A DNA stretch of 64,000 nucleotides from Enterobacteriaceae bacterium RIT691 (GCA_009668205.1 WJYM01000003.1:372001-436000), one strand, 5' to 3'; positions 45,552-56,344 are shown, counted from the first letter of the stretch. Translations and numbers: made by a program. The notes: generated by a model from the letters alone, not told the origin.

Positions 45552-46409
45552 TTATGCGGCGGCAACTTCAGTTTGCTGCGCCTTCAGCCAGGCAATCTCT
45601 TCTGCCCAGATATCCGGATTGACGGTTTCAAGGATCAGCGGGATCCCGTCAAAACGGTTGTCCTGCATGATCCAGCGGAAGCAGTCGTGACCGATATTGC
45701 CTTCGCCCAGGCTGTGGTGGCGGTCAACGCGGCTGCCAAAGGTGCTCTTGGCATCGTTCAGGTGCATACCGCGCAGGTAGTTAAAGCCCACAATGCGTTC
45801 GAAATCGGCAAAGGTTTTTTCACACGCTTCTGCGCTGCGTAAATCGTAACCCGCAGCAAAAGCGTGGCAGGTATCGATGCAGACACCGACGCGCGATTTG
45901 TCTTCCACACCGTCGATAATGGCCGCCAGATGTTCAAATTCGAAGCCCAGATTGCTTCCCTGACCCGCCGTGTTTTCGATAACGGCAACCACGCCTTCTG
46001 TCTGCGAATGTACGATGTTGATCGACTCCGCAATACGCGCCAGGCAGTCATCGACAGGGATTTGCATCAGGTGGCTACCCGGGTGGAAATTCAGCAGCGA
46101 CAGGCCGAGCTGTTCGCAGCGCTGCATCTCATCCAAAAACGCCTCGCGGGATTTTTCCAGCGCGTCGGCGACAGGGTGACCCAGGTTAATCAGATAACTG
46201 TCGTGGGGCAGGATTTGCGCCGAGCTGAAGTGGTATTTTTCGCAAGCCGCTTTGAAGTCGTCAATCACGTCGCTGGTGAGCGGGGCGGCGCGCCACTGGC
46301 GCTGGTTCTTGGTGAACAGGGCAAACGCGGTGGCACCGATTTCCGCTGCACGGATAGCAGCATTTGCCACGCCGCCGGAAGCGCTGACATGGGCTCCGAT
46401 GTATTTCAT
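45552..46409 (-). CDS. nfo: Endonuclease IV
   Basis: AP endonuclease and 3'-phosphodiesterase of base-excision repair, SoxRS-regulated in E. coli. The 285-residue TIM-barrel protein has the metal-binding motifs [42 protein letters not shown] and [17 protein letters not shown]. Same length as E. coli Nfo. In E. coli several genes (psuK, psuG, psuT, rihB and others) separate fruA from nfo; here only 46 bases do. Confidence 0.97.
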   Translation of the reverse strand: MKYIGAHVSASGGVANAAIRAAEIGATAFALFTKNQRQWRAAPLTSDVIDDFKAACEKYHFSSAQILPHDSYLINLGHPVADALEKSREAFLDEMQRCEQLGLSLLNFHPGSHLMQIPVDDCLARIAESINIVHSQTEGVVAVIENTAGQGSNLGFEFEHLAAIIDGVEDKSRVGVCIDTCHAFAAGYDLRSAEACEKTFADFERIVGFNYLRGMHLNDAKSTFGSRVDRHHSLGEGNIGHDCFRWIMQDNRFDGIPLILETVNPDIWAEEIAWLKAQQTEVAAA

Positions 46410-46492
46410 AAAAAACTCCTGTTAACCCCGCCGAGGGGAAATGCATTACAAAGGCTAATCATAGCGAGGATAACAGGAGAGTGGTACTGCCC

Positions 46493-47542
46493 TTATGCCA
46501 TCAGGGCATGAACGGCTACGTTAATGATGCCGCCGCCCACTATCAGCCACACGAATAATACCAGCGCCATCAGCAGCGGTTTGGCACCAGCTTTTTTCAG
46601 CGCGCTGACGTGCGTGGTCAAGCCCAGCGCGGCCATTGCCATTGCCAGCAGGACGGTATCGGCTGTCACCAGCATATCGACAACGGCTTTTGGCAGCAGG
46701 TGGAACGAGTTGAAAATGGCGACCACGATGAACAGGATGGCAAACCACGGAATGGTGATTTTGCTTTTCTCACTGCTTCCGGCGGGTGCCAGTTGCTTCA
46801 CGCGAGCCGCCAGAATCAGCAGGAACGGCGCCAGCATCATCACGCGCAGCATTTTGGCGATAACCGCGGCGTTTTCTGCATCCGGGCTGACGGCATGACC
46901 CGCCGCGACCACCTGAGCCACTTCGTGCATGGTGGAACCCATATAAATGCCGTAGGTTTCAGGGCTGAACCAATGAGCCAGAACCGGGTACATCGCCGGG
47001 TAAAGGAAAATCGCAATCGTGCCGAAGATAACCACGGTGGCGACGGCCACGGTCACTTTACTGGATTCGGCTTTCAGAACAGGTTCAGTTGCCAGCACCG
47101 CGGCTGCACCACAGATGCTGCTCCCCGCGCCAATCAGCCAGCTGGTGTGCTTATCAAGACCAAACACTTTTTGCCCGAGGAACGACGCCAGCAGGAAAGT
47201 GCTGCTCAGCGTCAGCACGTCAATGGCGATGCCGCTGATACCGACGTCCGCAATTTGCGAAAACGTCAGACGGAAACCATAAAGAATGATGCCCAGACGC
47301 AGCAGATACTGCTTGGCGAAAATCACGCCGCCATCACTGTGCCGGGCGATACCGGAATAAAACGTATTACCGATGACCATACCAAACAGGATGGCCAGCG
47401 TCAGTGCGCTGAAACCTGCGCCAGCGATAGCGGGAATACTGCCCGCCCATAATGCGGCACCGGTAATCGCGGCCGTCAGCGCCAGACCAGGAACAAAATG
47501 CCACAGCGTGCGGCGGTGTGTATTGAGGGTGAGTGTCGTCAT
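46493..47542 (-). CDS. yeiH: YeiH, conserved inner-membrane protein (UPF0324), possible sulfonate/sulfite carrier
   Basis: The 349-residue protein has about ten membrane helices and strong identity with E. coli YeiH (blocks FAKQYLLRLGIILYGFRLTFSQIAD and HTSWLIGAGSSICGAAAVLATEP). Transport function is likely but the substrate is not settled. Divergent from yeiE, which in E. coli encodes its probable regulator. Confidence 0.93.
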   Translation of the reverse strand: MTTLTLNTHRRTLWHFVPGLALTAAITGAALWAGSIPAIAGAGFSALTLAILFGMVIGNTFYSGIARHSDGGVIFAKQYLLRLGIILYGFRLTFSQIADVGISGIAIDVLTLSSTFLLASFLGQKVFGLDKHTSWLIGAGSSICGAAAVLATEPVLKAESSKVTVAVATVVIFGTIAIFLYPAMYPVLAHWFSPETYGIYMGSTMHEVAQVVAAGHAVSPDAENAAVIAKMLRVMMLAPFLLILAARVKQLAPAGSSEKSKITIPWFAILFIVVAIFNSFHLLPKAVVDMLVTADTVLLAMAMAALGLTTHVSALKKAGAKPLLMALVLFVWLIVGGGIINVAVHALMA

Positions 47543-47595
47543 AACCTTCTCCTTTATCTGGAATAAAGGTTACGCCGATGTGGTTAAAAGATAAA

Positions 47596-47619
47596 ATTGA
47601 TTATATATTTATAATCAAT
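47596..47619. promoter_or_regulatory. Long inverted repeat between yeiH and yeiE, probable LysR-type operator
   Basis: ATTGATTAT and ATAATCAAT form a perfect 9-bp inverted repeat around a 6-base spacer. It lies 29 bases before yeiE and 54 before yeiH. It contains T-N11-A as expected for a LysR-type site, so YeiE is the natural candidate to bind it. Confidence 0.7.
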
Positions 47620-47647
47620 CTGCATAAGTGGTAAGTAAAGGTGTCCC

Positions 47648-48520
47648 ATGCATATCACCCTTCGTCAGTTGGAAGTGTTTGCTGAAGTGCTTAAAAGCGG
47701 CTCGACCACCCAGGCCTCCCAGATGCTGGCACTCTCCCAGTCGGCGGTGAGCGCCGCGCTCACCGATCTGGAGGGTCAGCTTGGTGTTCAGCTGTTTGAT
47801 CGTGTCGGTAAACGGCTGGTGGTCAATGAGCACGGAAGGCTGCTGTACCCGCGCGCGTTAGCCACGCTTGAGCAGGCCACAGAAATCGAACAGCTGTTTC
47901 GTGAAGATAATGGCGCAATCCGCGTGTTTGCCAGCAGCACCATCGGCAACTACATCCTGCCGGAAGTGATCGCCCGCTATCGTCGCGATTTTCCTGCTTT
48001 ACCGCTGGAGCTGAGCGTCGGCAACAGCCAGGATGTGATTAACGCCGTCAGCGATTTCCGCGTCGACATCGGGCTGATCGAAGGGCCCTGCCATGCCGCG
48101 GACGTAGTGGCTGAACCCTGGCTTGAAGACGAGCTGGTGGTGTTTGCCGCTCCCGGTTCATCACTGCTGAGCGGGGAAGTGACGCTGGCCCGGCTGGCGG
48201 CGGCGCCGTGGATCCTGCGTGAAAGAGGCTCCGGTACGCGTGAGCTGGTCGATTACCTTTTGCTGTCGCATCTGCCTGAATTCCATCTGGGGATGGAGCT
48301 TGGTAATTCCGAGGCGATTAAACATGCCGTCCGTCATGGCCTTGGCATCAGCTGTCTGTCGCGACGCGTGATTGCTGAACAGTTGGACAGCGGCACGCTG
48401 GTGGAAGTGAACATCCCGTTCGCCCGCCTGACGCGCAAGTTGTGGCGTATCCACCATCGTCAGAAACACCTTTCCAATGCCATCCAGCGTTTTCTGCGTT
48501 ATTGCGACAGTAACGCTTAG
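47648..48520 (+). CDS. yeiE: LysR-type regulator YeiE
   Basis: The 290-residue regulator has an N-terminal winged helix ([20 protein letters not shown] and [22 protein letters not shown]) and a substrate-binding domain. In E. coli and relatives YeiE is reported to act on lysP, iron or sulfite responses. It is divergent from yeiH with a clear inverted repeat between. Its last 4 bases overlap the end of the convergent gene. Confidence 0.95.
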   Translation: MHITLRQLEVFAEVLKSGSTTQASQMLALSQSAVSAALTDLEGQLGVQLFDRVGKRLVVNEHGRLLYPRALATLEQATEIEQLFREDNGAIRVFASSTIGNYILPEVIARYRRDFPALPLELSVGNSQDVINAVSDFRVDIGLIEGPCHAADVVAEPWLEDELVVFAAPGSSLLSGEVTLARLAAAPWILRERGSGTRELVDYLLLSHLPEFHLGMELGNSEAIKHAVRHGLGISCLSRRVIAEQLDSGTLVEVNIPFARLTRKLWRIHHRQKHLSNAIQRFLRYCDSNA

Positions 48521-49008
48521 CGAGAAAGGAAATGTACGGGCGCCAGGCCATGTTGCACGCAGATTTCAGGAGATTTGGCGAAATACGTGCTACTCACAGG
48601 AAAAGGCTCCCAACAGCGAACGTATCGGTCCGGGCTGAACGTTGTGAAATGCAAATAGAAAAGGGAAGTGTTAGCCACCACGAGCATCGCCAACGTTGTT
48701 GAAACGAGGATTCCCAGAACAATTTTTTCGTAGCGGTAGGATTTGTGCGGAAAATACATCTGTTTAGTCCATACCCATACAACCCCAAGCAGCGCGGGTC
48801 CGAAGCAGACAAAATTAGCTTTGAGGATATTTTCCGCCCAGAAGTCGGGTGCCGCGTTAAGGTGGAGCAGAGGGGCATAGTCAGCCAGAAGCCAGAATGA
48901 ACAGATGCAGGTAGATAAGTAAATCAGCATCAGGAAAAATTGCGTCAACTTTTCGCCGCGTTCGGTTTGCCAAAAACCGGGTTCGGCTGCAGGTAATTTT
49001 TTCCTCAT
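48517..49008 (-). CDS. Four-helix membrane protein, possibly DUF1240; second of a tandem pair
   Basis: The 163-residue protein starting [20 protein letters not shown] has about four membrane helices ([55 protein letters not shown]) and a C-terminal part with two cysteines ([28 protein letters not shown]). The same Y..C..(S/T)-T-x-Y..C..G pattern occurs in its upstream neighbour, so they look like paralogues. GGAGG stands 6 bases before the ATG, which overlaps the upstream stop (ATGA). Function unknown; DUF1240 is a guess from memory. Confidence 0.68.
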   Translation of the reverse strand: MRKKLPAAEPGFWQTERGEKLTQFFLMLIYLSTCICSFWLLADYAPLLHLNAAPDFWAENILKANFVCFGPALLGVVWVWTKQMYFPHKSYRYEKIVLGILVSTTLAMLVVANTSLFYLHFTTFSPDRYVRCWEPFPVSSTYFAKSPEICVQHGLAPVHFLSR

Positions 49009-49475
49009 CGCGGGCCTCCGCGTTTGTCCGGAGAGGGAAGGGTAATTTCCCGGCCGAAATGTCGACACCAGTCGCTATCTTTGACGTACATTGTGGTGAC
49101 ACTGCGACCACGCTGGATGCAAACGCCGAAATCCGGATTTTTGGCATAAAAGTGGATGGTTGCTGATTGCAGAATGCAGGCTGAAATTGACCAGACTGGG
49201 GTGAGAACCAAACAGGTGACCACCAAAGTGTTAATGATGAGACTGGAATAACTGCTCTTCTGCTCACCCAGCACCATGATAAGCATCAGAAATGGACCTA
49301 AGAATAATCCACCGGCCAGAATACCGCCCATGTCATCGGTAATGTAATCTGGCTTATAGAGCCAGCTTTCAATGATATCGATACTTTGATGAAGCCCCCC
49401 GGCGAAGACAGGAACACTGATACTGGCCATGATAACCAGCTGGGGGATCAAACCGGGCTTACGTTTTCTCTTCAC
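49005..49475 (-). CDS. Four-helix membrane protein, possibly DUF1240; first of a tandem pair
   Basis: The 156-residue product from the GTG at 49475 (VKRKRKPGLIPQLVIMASIS) has about four hydrophobic segments and a C-terminal domain with HFYAKNPDFGVCIQRGRSVTTMYVKDSDWCRHFG, similar to the end of the next protein. GAGG lies 9 bases before this GTG; another GTG at 49484 and a longer frame to 49535 are possible. It is coupled to the next gene by a 4-base overlap. Not present between yeiE and lysP in E. coli K-12. Confidence 0.65.
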   Translation of the reverse strand: MKRKRKPGLIPQLVIMASISVPVFAGGLHQSIDIIESWLYKPDYITDDMGGILAGGLFLGPFLMLIMVLGEQKSSYSSLIINTLVVTCLVLTPVWSISACILQSATIHFYAKNPDFGVCIQRGRSVTTMYVKDSDWCRHFGREITLPSPDKRGGPR

Positions 49476-49674
49476 TGAGTCCACCCTCAAATTTCCGTTT
49501 CCGCTATTTTCTGCCTTCGAAACGAAAATCTGCACTACATTTTGTGCGTACCCTGCTTTACTTATAATCCGCTTCTTATCATGAAGCTCTCTTATAACTG
49601 CGCATTTCTACCGGAAGAATCGCCGATCGTCTGCTAATATTGCGCCTCATTTTTTGGATGGACAGCATTTTCAC

Positions 49675-51144
49675 ATGGTTTCAGAAACTAAAACCACAGA
49701 AGCGCCCGCGCTCCGTCGCGAACTTAAGGCGCGCCACCTGACGATGATCGCCATTGGCGGTTCCATCGGTACAGGGTTATTTGTTGCCTCCGGGGCGACC
49801 ATTTCTCAGGCGGGCCCAGGCGGCGCGCTGCTTTCTTATATGCTGATCGGTCTGATGGTTTACTTCCTGATGACAAGCCTTGGCGAACTGGCTGCCTATA
49901 TGCCGGTTTCCGGTTCTTTTGCGACCTATGGTCAGAACTATGTGGAAGAGGGCTTCGGCTTCGCGCTGGGCTGGAACTACTGGTACAACTGGGCCGTGAC
50001 CATTGCTGTTGATCTCGTGGCGGCACAGCTGGTGATGAACTACTGGTTCCCGGAAGCACCAGGCTGGATCTGGAGTGCACTGTTCCTGTGCATTATGTTC
50101 CTGCTGAACTGGATCTCCGTGAAGGGCTTCGGCGAAGCGGAATACTGGTTCTCGCTGATTAAAGTGACAACCGTCGTCATCTTTATCATCGTCGGCGTGA
50201 TGATGATCATGGGCATTTTCAAAGGTGCACAGCCTGTCGGCTGGAGCAACTGGACAACCGGCGATGCGCCGTTTGCCGGGGGTTTCTCCGCAATGATTGG
50301 CGTCGCGATGATTGTCGGCTTCTCCTTCCAGGGTACTGAGCTTATCGGTATTGCAGCCGGTGAATCTGAAGATCCAGAGAAGAACATTCCTCGCGCGGTG
50401 CGCCAGGTGTTCTGGCGTATTCTGCTGTTCTATGTCTTCGCTATCCTGATTATCAGCCTGATTATTCCGTACACCGATCCGAGCCTGCTGCGTAACGACG
50501 TTAAAGACATTTCCGTCAGCCCGTTCACGCTGGTCTTCCAGCACGCTGGTCTGCTGTCTGCAGCGGCGGTAATGAACGCGGTGATCCTGACGGCAGTGCT
50601 GTCGGCAGGTAACTCCGGGATGTACGCGTCTACCCGTATGCTCTACACCCTGGCCTGTGACGGTAAAGCGCCCCGCATCTTCTCGAAGCTGTCCAAAGGC
50701 GGCGTACCGCGCAATGCGCTGTATGCAACGACCGTGATTGCGGCACTGTGCTTCCTGACGTCAATGTTTGGCAACCAGACCGTGTATCTGTGGCTGTTGA
50801 ACACCTCCGGGATGACGGGCTTCATCGCCTGGCTGGGCATTGCTATCAGTCACTATCGCTTCCGTCGCGGTTACGTGATGCAGGGCCACGACATTAAAGA
50901 TCTGCCGTACCGTTCCGGGTTCTTCCCGCTGGGGCCAATCTTTGCCTTCGTGCTGTGTCTGATTATCACCCTTGGCCAGAACTATGAAGCGTTCCTGAAA
51001 GACACCATTGACTGGGGCGGCGTTGCGGCGACCTACATTGGTATCCCGCTGTTCCTGGCAATTTGGTTCGGCTACAAGATTGTGAAGGGCACCCATTTCG
51101 TGCGCTACAGCGAAATGCATTTCCCGGAACGTTTTAAGAAATAA
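49675..51144 (+). CDS. lysP: Lysine-specific permease
   Basis: Proton-coupled lysine importer of the APC family and co-sensor that holds CadC inactive. The 489-residue protein equals E. coli LysP in length, with 12 helices and the motif AIGGSIGTGLFVASGATISQ in helix 1. The start at 49675 (MVSETKTTEAP) matches E. coli; the SD site is weak. Single-gene unit with its own terminator. Confidence 0.97.
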   Translation: MVSETKTTEAPALRRELKARHLTMIAIGGSIGTGLFVASGATISQAGPGGALLSYMLIGLMVYFLMTSLGELAAYMPVSGSFATYGQNYVEEGFGFALGWNYWYNWAVTIAVDLVAAQLVMNYWFPEAPGWIWSALFLCIMFLLNWISVKGFGEAEYWFSLIKVTTVVIFIIVGVMMIMGIFKGAQPVGWSNWTTGDAPFAGGFSAMIGVAMIVGFSFQGTELIGIAAGESEDPEKNIPRAVRQVFWRILLFYVFAILIISLIIPYTDPSLLRNDVKDISVSPFTLVFQHAGLLSAAAVMNAVILTAVLSAGNSGMYASTRMLYTLACDGKAPRIFSKLSKGGVPRNALYATTVIAALCFLTSMFGNQTVYLWLLNTSGMTGFIAWLGIAISHYRFRRGYVMQGHDIKDLPYRSGFFPLGPIFAFVLCLIITLGQNYEAFLKDTIDWGGVAATYIGIPLFLAIWFGYKIVKGTHFVRYSEMHFPERFKK

Positions 51145-51162
51145 GCGTTATGCTTGCTAAAA

Positions 51163-51188
51163 ACCCTCCCTCAGCGGAGGGTTTTTTT
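51163..51188 (+). terminator. Terminator after lysP
   Basis: Stem ACCCTCC/GGAGGGT with a 6-base loop followed by seven T. Confidence 0.9.
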
Positions 51189-51233
51189 ATGTCTGCAATA
51201 AACGAGGCAGACATAATTCCTCACAATTAAATT

Positions 51234-51252
51234 GATAATTGTTATCATTCTC
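51234..51252. promoter_or_regulatory. Fur box before cirA
   Basis: GATAATTGTTATCATTCTC matches the Fur consensus GATAATGATAATCATTATC at most positions and stands about 160 bases before the cirA ATG, as expected for an iron-repressed receptor gene. Confidence 0.78.
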
Positions 51253-51414
51253 TTTATCATCTTCCCCACTTTCAGGATGAAGCCACTCTCACTCATCTGC
51301 TCCAGGGACGCCAACGGAGCAGGGGGATCAGCCACATCTCTCTCATTTTTTTGCATTTTTTCTTTCGCTGAAGCGCGAAGGTTTTTTGGTGTATTGACCT
51401 CATGGAGATTGGAA

Positions 51415-53379
51415 ATGTTCAGGTTGAATCCTCTTGTTCGGGGCGGGTTGTGCGCATCCGCAATTTCACTGTCGCTGCCGGTTGTTGCCGCAGAAGACAG
51501 CGACACGATGGTGGTCACCGCCGCCGCAACGGAGCAAAGCGTTAAGGATGCGCCCGCCAGTATCAGTGTGATCACCCAACAAGATCTTGAACGCCGTCCG
51601 GTGCAAAATCTGAAGGATGTCTTACAGGACGTCCCCGGCGTGCAGCTCACCAACGAAGGTGACAACCGTAAAGGCGTTAGCCTGCGTGGCCTGGACAGCA
51701 GCTACACGCTGATTCTGGTCGACGGTAAACGCGTGAACTCCCGTAATGCGGTGTTCCGCCACAATGATTTTGACCTCAACTGGATCCCGGTGGATGCCAT
51801 TGAGCGTATCGAAGTGGTTCGCGGGCCGATGTCATCGCTCTATGGTTCTGATGCATTGGGCGGTGTGGTGAATATCATCACCAAAAAAATCGGTCAGAAG
51901 TGGCACGGTTCTGTCACCGCCGACACCACTCTTCAGGAACATCGCGATCGCGGCGATACGTATAACGGCCAGTTCTTTAGCAGCGGTCCGCTGATTGACG
52001 GGGTGCTGGGCATGAAAGCCTACGGCAGCCTGGCAAAGCGTGAAAAAGATGAGCCGCAGAAATCGTCAACGTCCAGCACCGGCGAATCACCGCGTATCGA
52101 GGGCTATACCAGTCGTGATGGCAACGTTGAGTTTGCCTGGACGCCAACCGAGAATCACGATTTTACCGCAGGCTACGGCTTCGACAGACAGGACAGGGAT
52201 TCTGACTCTCTGGATAAAAATCGCCTCGAACGGCAAAACTACTCCCTGAGTCACAATGGACGCTGGGATGTGGGCAACAGTGAGCTGAAATTCTACGGCG
52301 AGAAAGTCGATAATAAAAACCCGGAGCAGGCGGGCGTTATCACCTCAGAAAGTAACTCTATTGACGGCAAATACGTGCTGCCGCTGAGCCCTGTCAATCA
52401 ACTGCTGACCCTCGGTGGTGAGTGGCGACACGATAAGCTGAAAGATCCGGTGAATCTGAAAGGCAGTGGTGAAACGTCGGCCAGCCAGTACGCGCTGTTC
52501 ATTGAAGATGAATGGCGTATTTTCGAACCGCTGGCGCTAACTACCGGCGTTCGAATGGATGATCACGAAACGTACGGCGATCACTGGAGCCCGCGCGCCT
52601 ATTTGGTTTATACCGCGACGGACACCGTCACCGTGAAAGGCGGCTGGGCGAATGCCTTCAAAGCGCCTTCCTTACTGCAGTTAAGCCCGGACTGGACGAC
52701 GGGTTCCTGCCGCGGCGCGTGTGAAATTGTCGGTAGCCCGGATCTGAAGCCGGAAACCAGCGAAAGCTACGAGTTGGGTCTCTATTACGCCGGTGAAGAA
52801 GGCTGGCTGGACGGCGTGCAGGGCAGCATCACCGCGTTCCAGAACAATGTGGATGACCGTATCAGCATTAGCCGTACTCCGAACGCCAAACTGGCAAAAG
52901 ACTATCCCAACTATGTTGGTCTCAACGCGGATGGCGAACCTATCTTCAGCTACTACAACGTCAATAAAGCACGCATTCGCGGTATGGAAACAGAGGTGAA
53001 ATTCCCGCTGGCAGAGGCGTGGAAGGTCACCCTGAATTACACCTATAACGACGGTCGCGATCTGAGTAACGGCGGTAACAAACCGCTCTCTGAGCTGCCG
53101 TACCATACGGCCAATGGCGTGGTGGACTGGCAGGCGACGCAGGACTGGTCATTCTACGTGCAGGCGAATTATTCCGGTGAGAAACGTGCGCTCACCACCG
53201 GCGGAACAACCCCAGGCGGTTATACGATCTGGAATGCGGGTGGCGGCTGGCAGGCGACGAAAAACGTGAAGCTGCGTGCGGGCGTAATGAACCTGACGGA
53301 TAAAGATCTCAGCCGCGATGACTACAGCTACAACGAAGACGGTCGTCGCTACTTTATGGCGCTGGATTACCGTTTCTGA
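51415..53379 (+). CDS. cirA: Catecholate siderophore / colicin I receptor CirA
   Basis: TonB-dependent outer-membrane receptor for catecholate breakdown products of enterobactin, also used by colicins Ia/Ib. The 654-residue precursor has a signal peptide ([28 protein letters not shown]), a TonB box ([11 protein letters not shown]), a plug domain ([27 protein letters not shown] ... [21 protein letters not shown]) and a 22-strand barrel ending in FMALDYRF with terminal Phe. GGAG precedes the ATG at 51415. Slightly shorter than E. coli CirA (663 aa). Confidence 0.97.
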   Translation: MFRLNPLVRGGLCASAISLSLPVVAAEDSDTMVVTAAATEQSVKDAPASISVITQQDLERRPVQNLKDVLQDVPGVQLTNEGDNRKGVSLRGLDSSYTLILVDGKRVNSRNAVFRHNDFDLNWIPVDAIERIEVVRGPMSSLYGSDALGGVVNIITKKIGQKWHGSVTADTTLQEHRDRGDTYNGQFFSSGPLIDGVLGMKAYGSLAKREKDEPQKSSTSSTGESPRIEGYTSRDGNVEFAWTPTENHDFTAGYGFDRQDRDSDSLDKNRLERQNYSLSHNGRWDVGNSELKFYGEKVDNKNPEQAGVITSESNSIDGKYVLPLSPVNQLLTLGGEWRHDKLKDPVNLKGSGETSASQYALFIEDEWRIFEPLALTTGVRMDDHETYGDHWSPRAYLVYTATDTVTVKGGWANAFKAPSLLQLSPDWTTGSCRGACEIVGSPDLKPETSESYELGLYYAGEEGWLDGVQGSITAFQNNVDDRISISRTPNAKLAKDYPNYVGLNADGEPIFSYYNVNKARIRGMETEVKFPLAEAWKVTLNYTYNDGRDLSNGGNKPLSELPYHTANGVVDWQATQDWSFYVQANYSGEKRALTTGGTTPGGYTIWNAGGGWQATKNVKLRAGVMNLTDKDLSRDDYSYNEDGRRYFMALDYRF

Positions 53380-53395
53380 TAGAGCCTATGGTTTA

Positions 53396-53445
53396 CTCCC
53401 CTCGCCCCGTGGGAGAGGGGCTGGGGGAGAGGGCATCAGGCCGCA
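53396..53445. repeat. GC-rich hairpin resembling dispersed enterobacterial extragenic repeats
   Basis: CCCCTC (53398-53403) pairs with GAGGGG (53415-53420), followed by GCTGGGGGAGAGGGCATC. Sequences of this kind recur between genes in enterobacteria. It lies between the convergent cirA and yeiG genes and may act as transcription end for both. Confidence 0.5.
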
Positions 53446-53453
53446 CGAAAGCA

Positions 53454-54290
53454 TTACTTCATCAACTGCTGCGCATGGAAGCGCAGATGATCTTCAATAA
53501 AGGACGCAATAAACCAATAGCTGTGATCAAACCCGGACTGGATACGCAACGTCAGCGGCCAATTACTCTGGCGCGCCGCTTCGGCCAGCACCGCGGGTTG
53601 TAGCTGATCCGCCAGGAACTGATCGTTATCGCCCTGATCGATAAGCGTCGGAATGGCGTGGTCCGAATTGCTTTTCAGCATCAGCTGGCAGCTGTCCCAT
53701 TCCTGCCAGGCACCCTGATCTTCACCCAGATAGGCATGAAAGGCTTTTTGCCCCCATGGCACTTTGGTTGGGTTCACAATCGGAGCAAAAGCCGACACGC
53801 TCGCGTACTTACCCGGATTTTTCAGGGCCAGGATCAGCGCACCGTGTCCGCCCATCGAATGTCCTGAAATGGCGCAGCGATCGGCAACGTTAAACCCGGC
53901 CTGAATCAGCGCTGGCAGCTCATCACGCAGGTAGTCATACATCCGATAGTGTGCAGACCACGGTGATTGGGTGGCATTCAGGTAGAACCCTGCACCTTTA
54001 CCCAGATCGTAATTGTCACTATCGGCAACGTTATCGCCACGCGGGCTGGTGTCTGGCATCACCAGCACAATACCCAATTCGGCCGCCACTCGCTGTGCTC
54101 CGGCTTTGGTGGCAAAGTTTTCATCGGTACAGGTCAGCCCCGACAGCCAGTAAAGCACCGGCGGCGGCGTGTTTTCCCGTGGTGGGGGTAAGAAGATGCT
54201 GAACGTCATGGTGCAGTTCAGCACCGTGGAGTCGTGCCGCCAGCGTTGCTGCCAGCCTTCAAAACAGCGGTGCTCTTCGAGCAGTTCCAT
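53454..54290 (-). CDS. yeiG: S-formylglutathione hydrolase YeiG
   Basis: Serine esterase that hydrolyses S-formylglutathione in formaldehyde detoxification. The 278-residue alpha/beta hydrolase has the nucleophile elbow [10 protein letters not shown] and the catalytic His in [17 protein letters not shown]; the [11 protein letters not shown] segment forms the oxyanion hole. The start at 54290 ([17 protein letters not shown]) has GGGAG upstream and gives the E. coli length. Confidence 0.96.
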   Translation of the reverse strand: MELLEEHRCFEGWQQRWRHDSTVLNCTMTFSIFLPPPRENTPPPVLYWLSGLTCTDENFATKAGAQRVAAELGIVLVMPDTSPRGDNVADSDNYDLGKGAGFYLNATQSPWSAHYRMYDYLRDELPALIQAGFNVADRCAISGHSMGGHGALILALKNPGKYASVSAFAPIVNPTKVPWGQKAFHAYLGEDQGAWQEWDSCQLMLKSNSDHAIPTLIDQGDNDQFLADQLQPAVLAEAARQSNWPLTLRIQSGFDHSYWFIASFIEDHLRFHAQQLMK

Positions 54291-54381
54291 GCAGGGCTCC
54301 CGGTTAATCAGTGAAAATAGCTGTTTCATCATACAGATCCTGCGCGGCGATGAGTAACTTTCACTTCCGCATGACGGTTAC

Positions 54382-55575
54382 ATGTTGCATCATAAACACA
54401 ACTTTACATTAACATTCGGGATTATGATGGCGCTACGCACCGCGTTGAGTGGATTCGTCATGCTGGTCGTGGCCATGGGGATTGGGCGTTTTGCCTTTAC
54501 ACCCCAGGTGCCGCTGATGATGGCTGACGGCCAGCTGACGCTGACAACCGCCGGGCTGGTGGCGGCCATGAACTATCTGGGCTGCCTGGTGGGTGCCTGG
54601 GACGCCATGCGTGCCAGCCGTCGTGTGGAAGGACGTTTGTACGCCGGCATTGCCGGAGCCGTGATATTGACGTTGCTTTCTGCCTGGGCCGACAACGCCT
54701 GGCTTCACGGCCTGCTGCGCTTCGTGATTGGCTGCATGAGCGGCTGGGCGATGGTACTGACCGCCGCGTGGACCAACGAAAAACTGGCCCACGCCGGGCG
54801 TCCTGGCCTGAGCGCCGCGGTATTTGCCGGGCCGGGGGCAGGTATTGCGATAAGCGGTTTACTGGCGGTTTACATTCATTCAGGCAATCTTAGTGCGGCG
54901 GCGGGCTGGTTACTGTACGGCTTGCTGGCGCTGGTGTTAATCGCCTTGATTTCCCGTTGGCTGCCGCGTCCTGGTGAGTTACATCGCCCCGGCGTGAAGC
55001 CTGAGCCGTTGGTCTTAACCTCCGCTTTGCGTCGTTTAGTCTGGAGCTACAGTCTGGCCGGATTTGGCTACATTCTTCCGGCGACCTTTCTGTCGCAAAT
55101 GGCCGCTGCGCGTTTTCCCGGCAGCGTCTTTGCGCAGTTCTTATGGCCGGTGTTTGGTGCGTCGGCGGTGATTGGCATTGGGCTGAGCATCCTGCTGCGC
55201 GACGTGGGCAAAAGCTATCAGCGTTTGGCTATCGTGCTTTGGCTACAGGGCGTTGGCGTTCTGGCTGCCTGGCTCGTGCCTGGCATGAGTGGGCTGGTTA
55301 TCGGTGCGCTGCTGGTGGGCGGGGGCTTTCTTTGTGCTGTGCAGCTTTCGCTGTTGTATGGCCGTGAACTGGCACCCCAGCATACCCGTTACATGGCCGG
55401 TTTACTGACCACCGGATATGCCGTCGGCCAGCTTGTCGGGCCCATGACTTCCGCACTTTCCACCTGGCTTACCCAGCGCCTCGAGCCCGCGCTTGGCCTG
55501 GCGGCAATTGCGCTGCTGATCGGCGGCGCGCTGGTCTGGCGACCCGCGCGTGAAAGGTTAAGCCAATTTCAATAA
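54382..55575 (+). CDS. YbfB/YjiJ-family major-facilitator transporter
   Basis: The 397-residue membrane protein has about 12 helices and the family signatures VAMGIGRFAFTPQVPLMMADGQLTLTTAGLVAAMNYLGCLVGAWDAM and AAWTNEKLAHAGRPGLSAAVFAGPGAGI. The family's substrates are not known to me. The start is uncertain: ATGs at 54424 and 54427 are alternatives, and no good SD site precedes any of them. It stands between yeiG and folE, a place where E. coli K-12 has no gene. Confidence 0.88.
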   Translation: MLHHKHNFTLTFGIMMALRTALSGFVMLVVAMGIGRFAFTPQVPLMMADGQLTLTTAGLVAAMNYLGCLVGAWDAMRASRRVEGRLYAGIAGAVILTLLSAWADNAWLHGLLRFVIGCMSGWAMVLTAAWTNEKLAHAGRPGLSAAVFAGPGAGIAISGLLAVYIHSGNLSAAAGWLLYGLLALVLIALISRWLPRPGELHRPGVKPEPLVLTSALRRLVWSYSLAGFGYILPATFLSQMAAARFPGSVFAQFLWPVFGASAVIGIGLSILLRDVGKSYQRLAIVLWLQGVGVLAAWLVPGMSGLVIGALLVGGGFLCAVQLSLLYGRELAPQHTRYMAGLLTTGYAVGQLVGPMTSALSTWLTQRLEPALGLAAIALLIGGALVWRPARERLSQFQ

Positions 55576-55678
55576 TTATCACTGTGAATACTGGATTCTG
55601 TACGCGGCCTCACGCACAATGAGTGTTCAATTTGCCCTCAGAGTGCAAAGGTCGCTACACCTGCAGGAGATACCTTAG

Positions 55679-56344
55679 ATGTCATCATTGAGAAAAGAAG
55701 CCGCCCTGGTACATGAAGCACTGCTGGCGCGGGGTTTGGAAACGCCACTGCGTCCGCCGGTTGAGATGGACAACGAGTCTCGCAAGCGCCTGATTGCCGG
55801 TCATATGACCGAAATCATGCAGCTGCTCAATCTCGATCTCAGCGATGACAGCCTGATGGAAACCCCACATCGCATTGCCAAAATGTATGTGGATGAGATT
55901 TTTTCCGGTCTGGATTACGCCAATTTCCCAAAAATCACCGTCATTGAAAACAAAATGAAGGTCGATGAAATGGTGACGGTGCGTGACATTACCCTGACCA
56001 GCACCTGTGAACACCACTTTGTGACCATCGACGGTAAAGCGACGGTGGCCTACATTCCAAAAGACACGGTGATTGGTCTGTCAAAACTCAATCGCATCGT
56101 GCAGTTCTTTGCTCAGCGCCCACAGGTGCAGGAGCGTTTGACGCAACAGATTCTGGTGGCGCTGCAAACCCTGCTCGGCACCAACAATGTGGCGGTCTCT
56201 ATTGATGCGGTGCATTACTGCGTCAAAGCGCGCGGTATCCGTGATGCGACCAGTGCCACCACTACCACCTCGCTGGGTGGCTTGTTTAAATCCAGCCAGA
56301 ACACCCGCCAGGAGTTTCTGCGCGCGGTACGTCATCACAACTGA
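55679..56344 (+). CDS. folE: GTP cyclohydrolase I
   Basis: First enzyme of tetrahydrofolate synthesis, making 7,8-dihydroneopterin triphosphate from GTP. The 221-residue protein contains [21 protein letters not shown] with the zinc Cys and His, [23 protein letters not shown], and the third zinc ligand in [11 protein letters not shown]. One residue shorter than E. coli FolE. GCAGGAG precedes the ATG. yeiB follows 19 bases later, so they are probably co-transcribed. Confidence 0.97.
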   Translation: MSSLRKEAALVHEALLARGLETPLRPPVEMDNESRKRLIAGHMTEIMQLLNLDLSDDSLMETPHRIAKMYVDEIFSGLDYANFPKITVIENKMKVDEMVTVRDITLTSTCEHHFVTIDGKATVAYIPKDTVIGLSKLNRIVQFFAQRPQVQERLTQQILVALQTLLGTNNVAVSIDAVHYCVKARGIRDATSATTTTSLGGLFKSSQNTRQEFLRAVRHHN

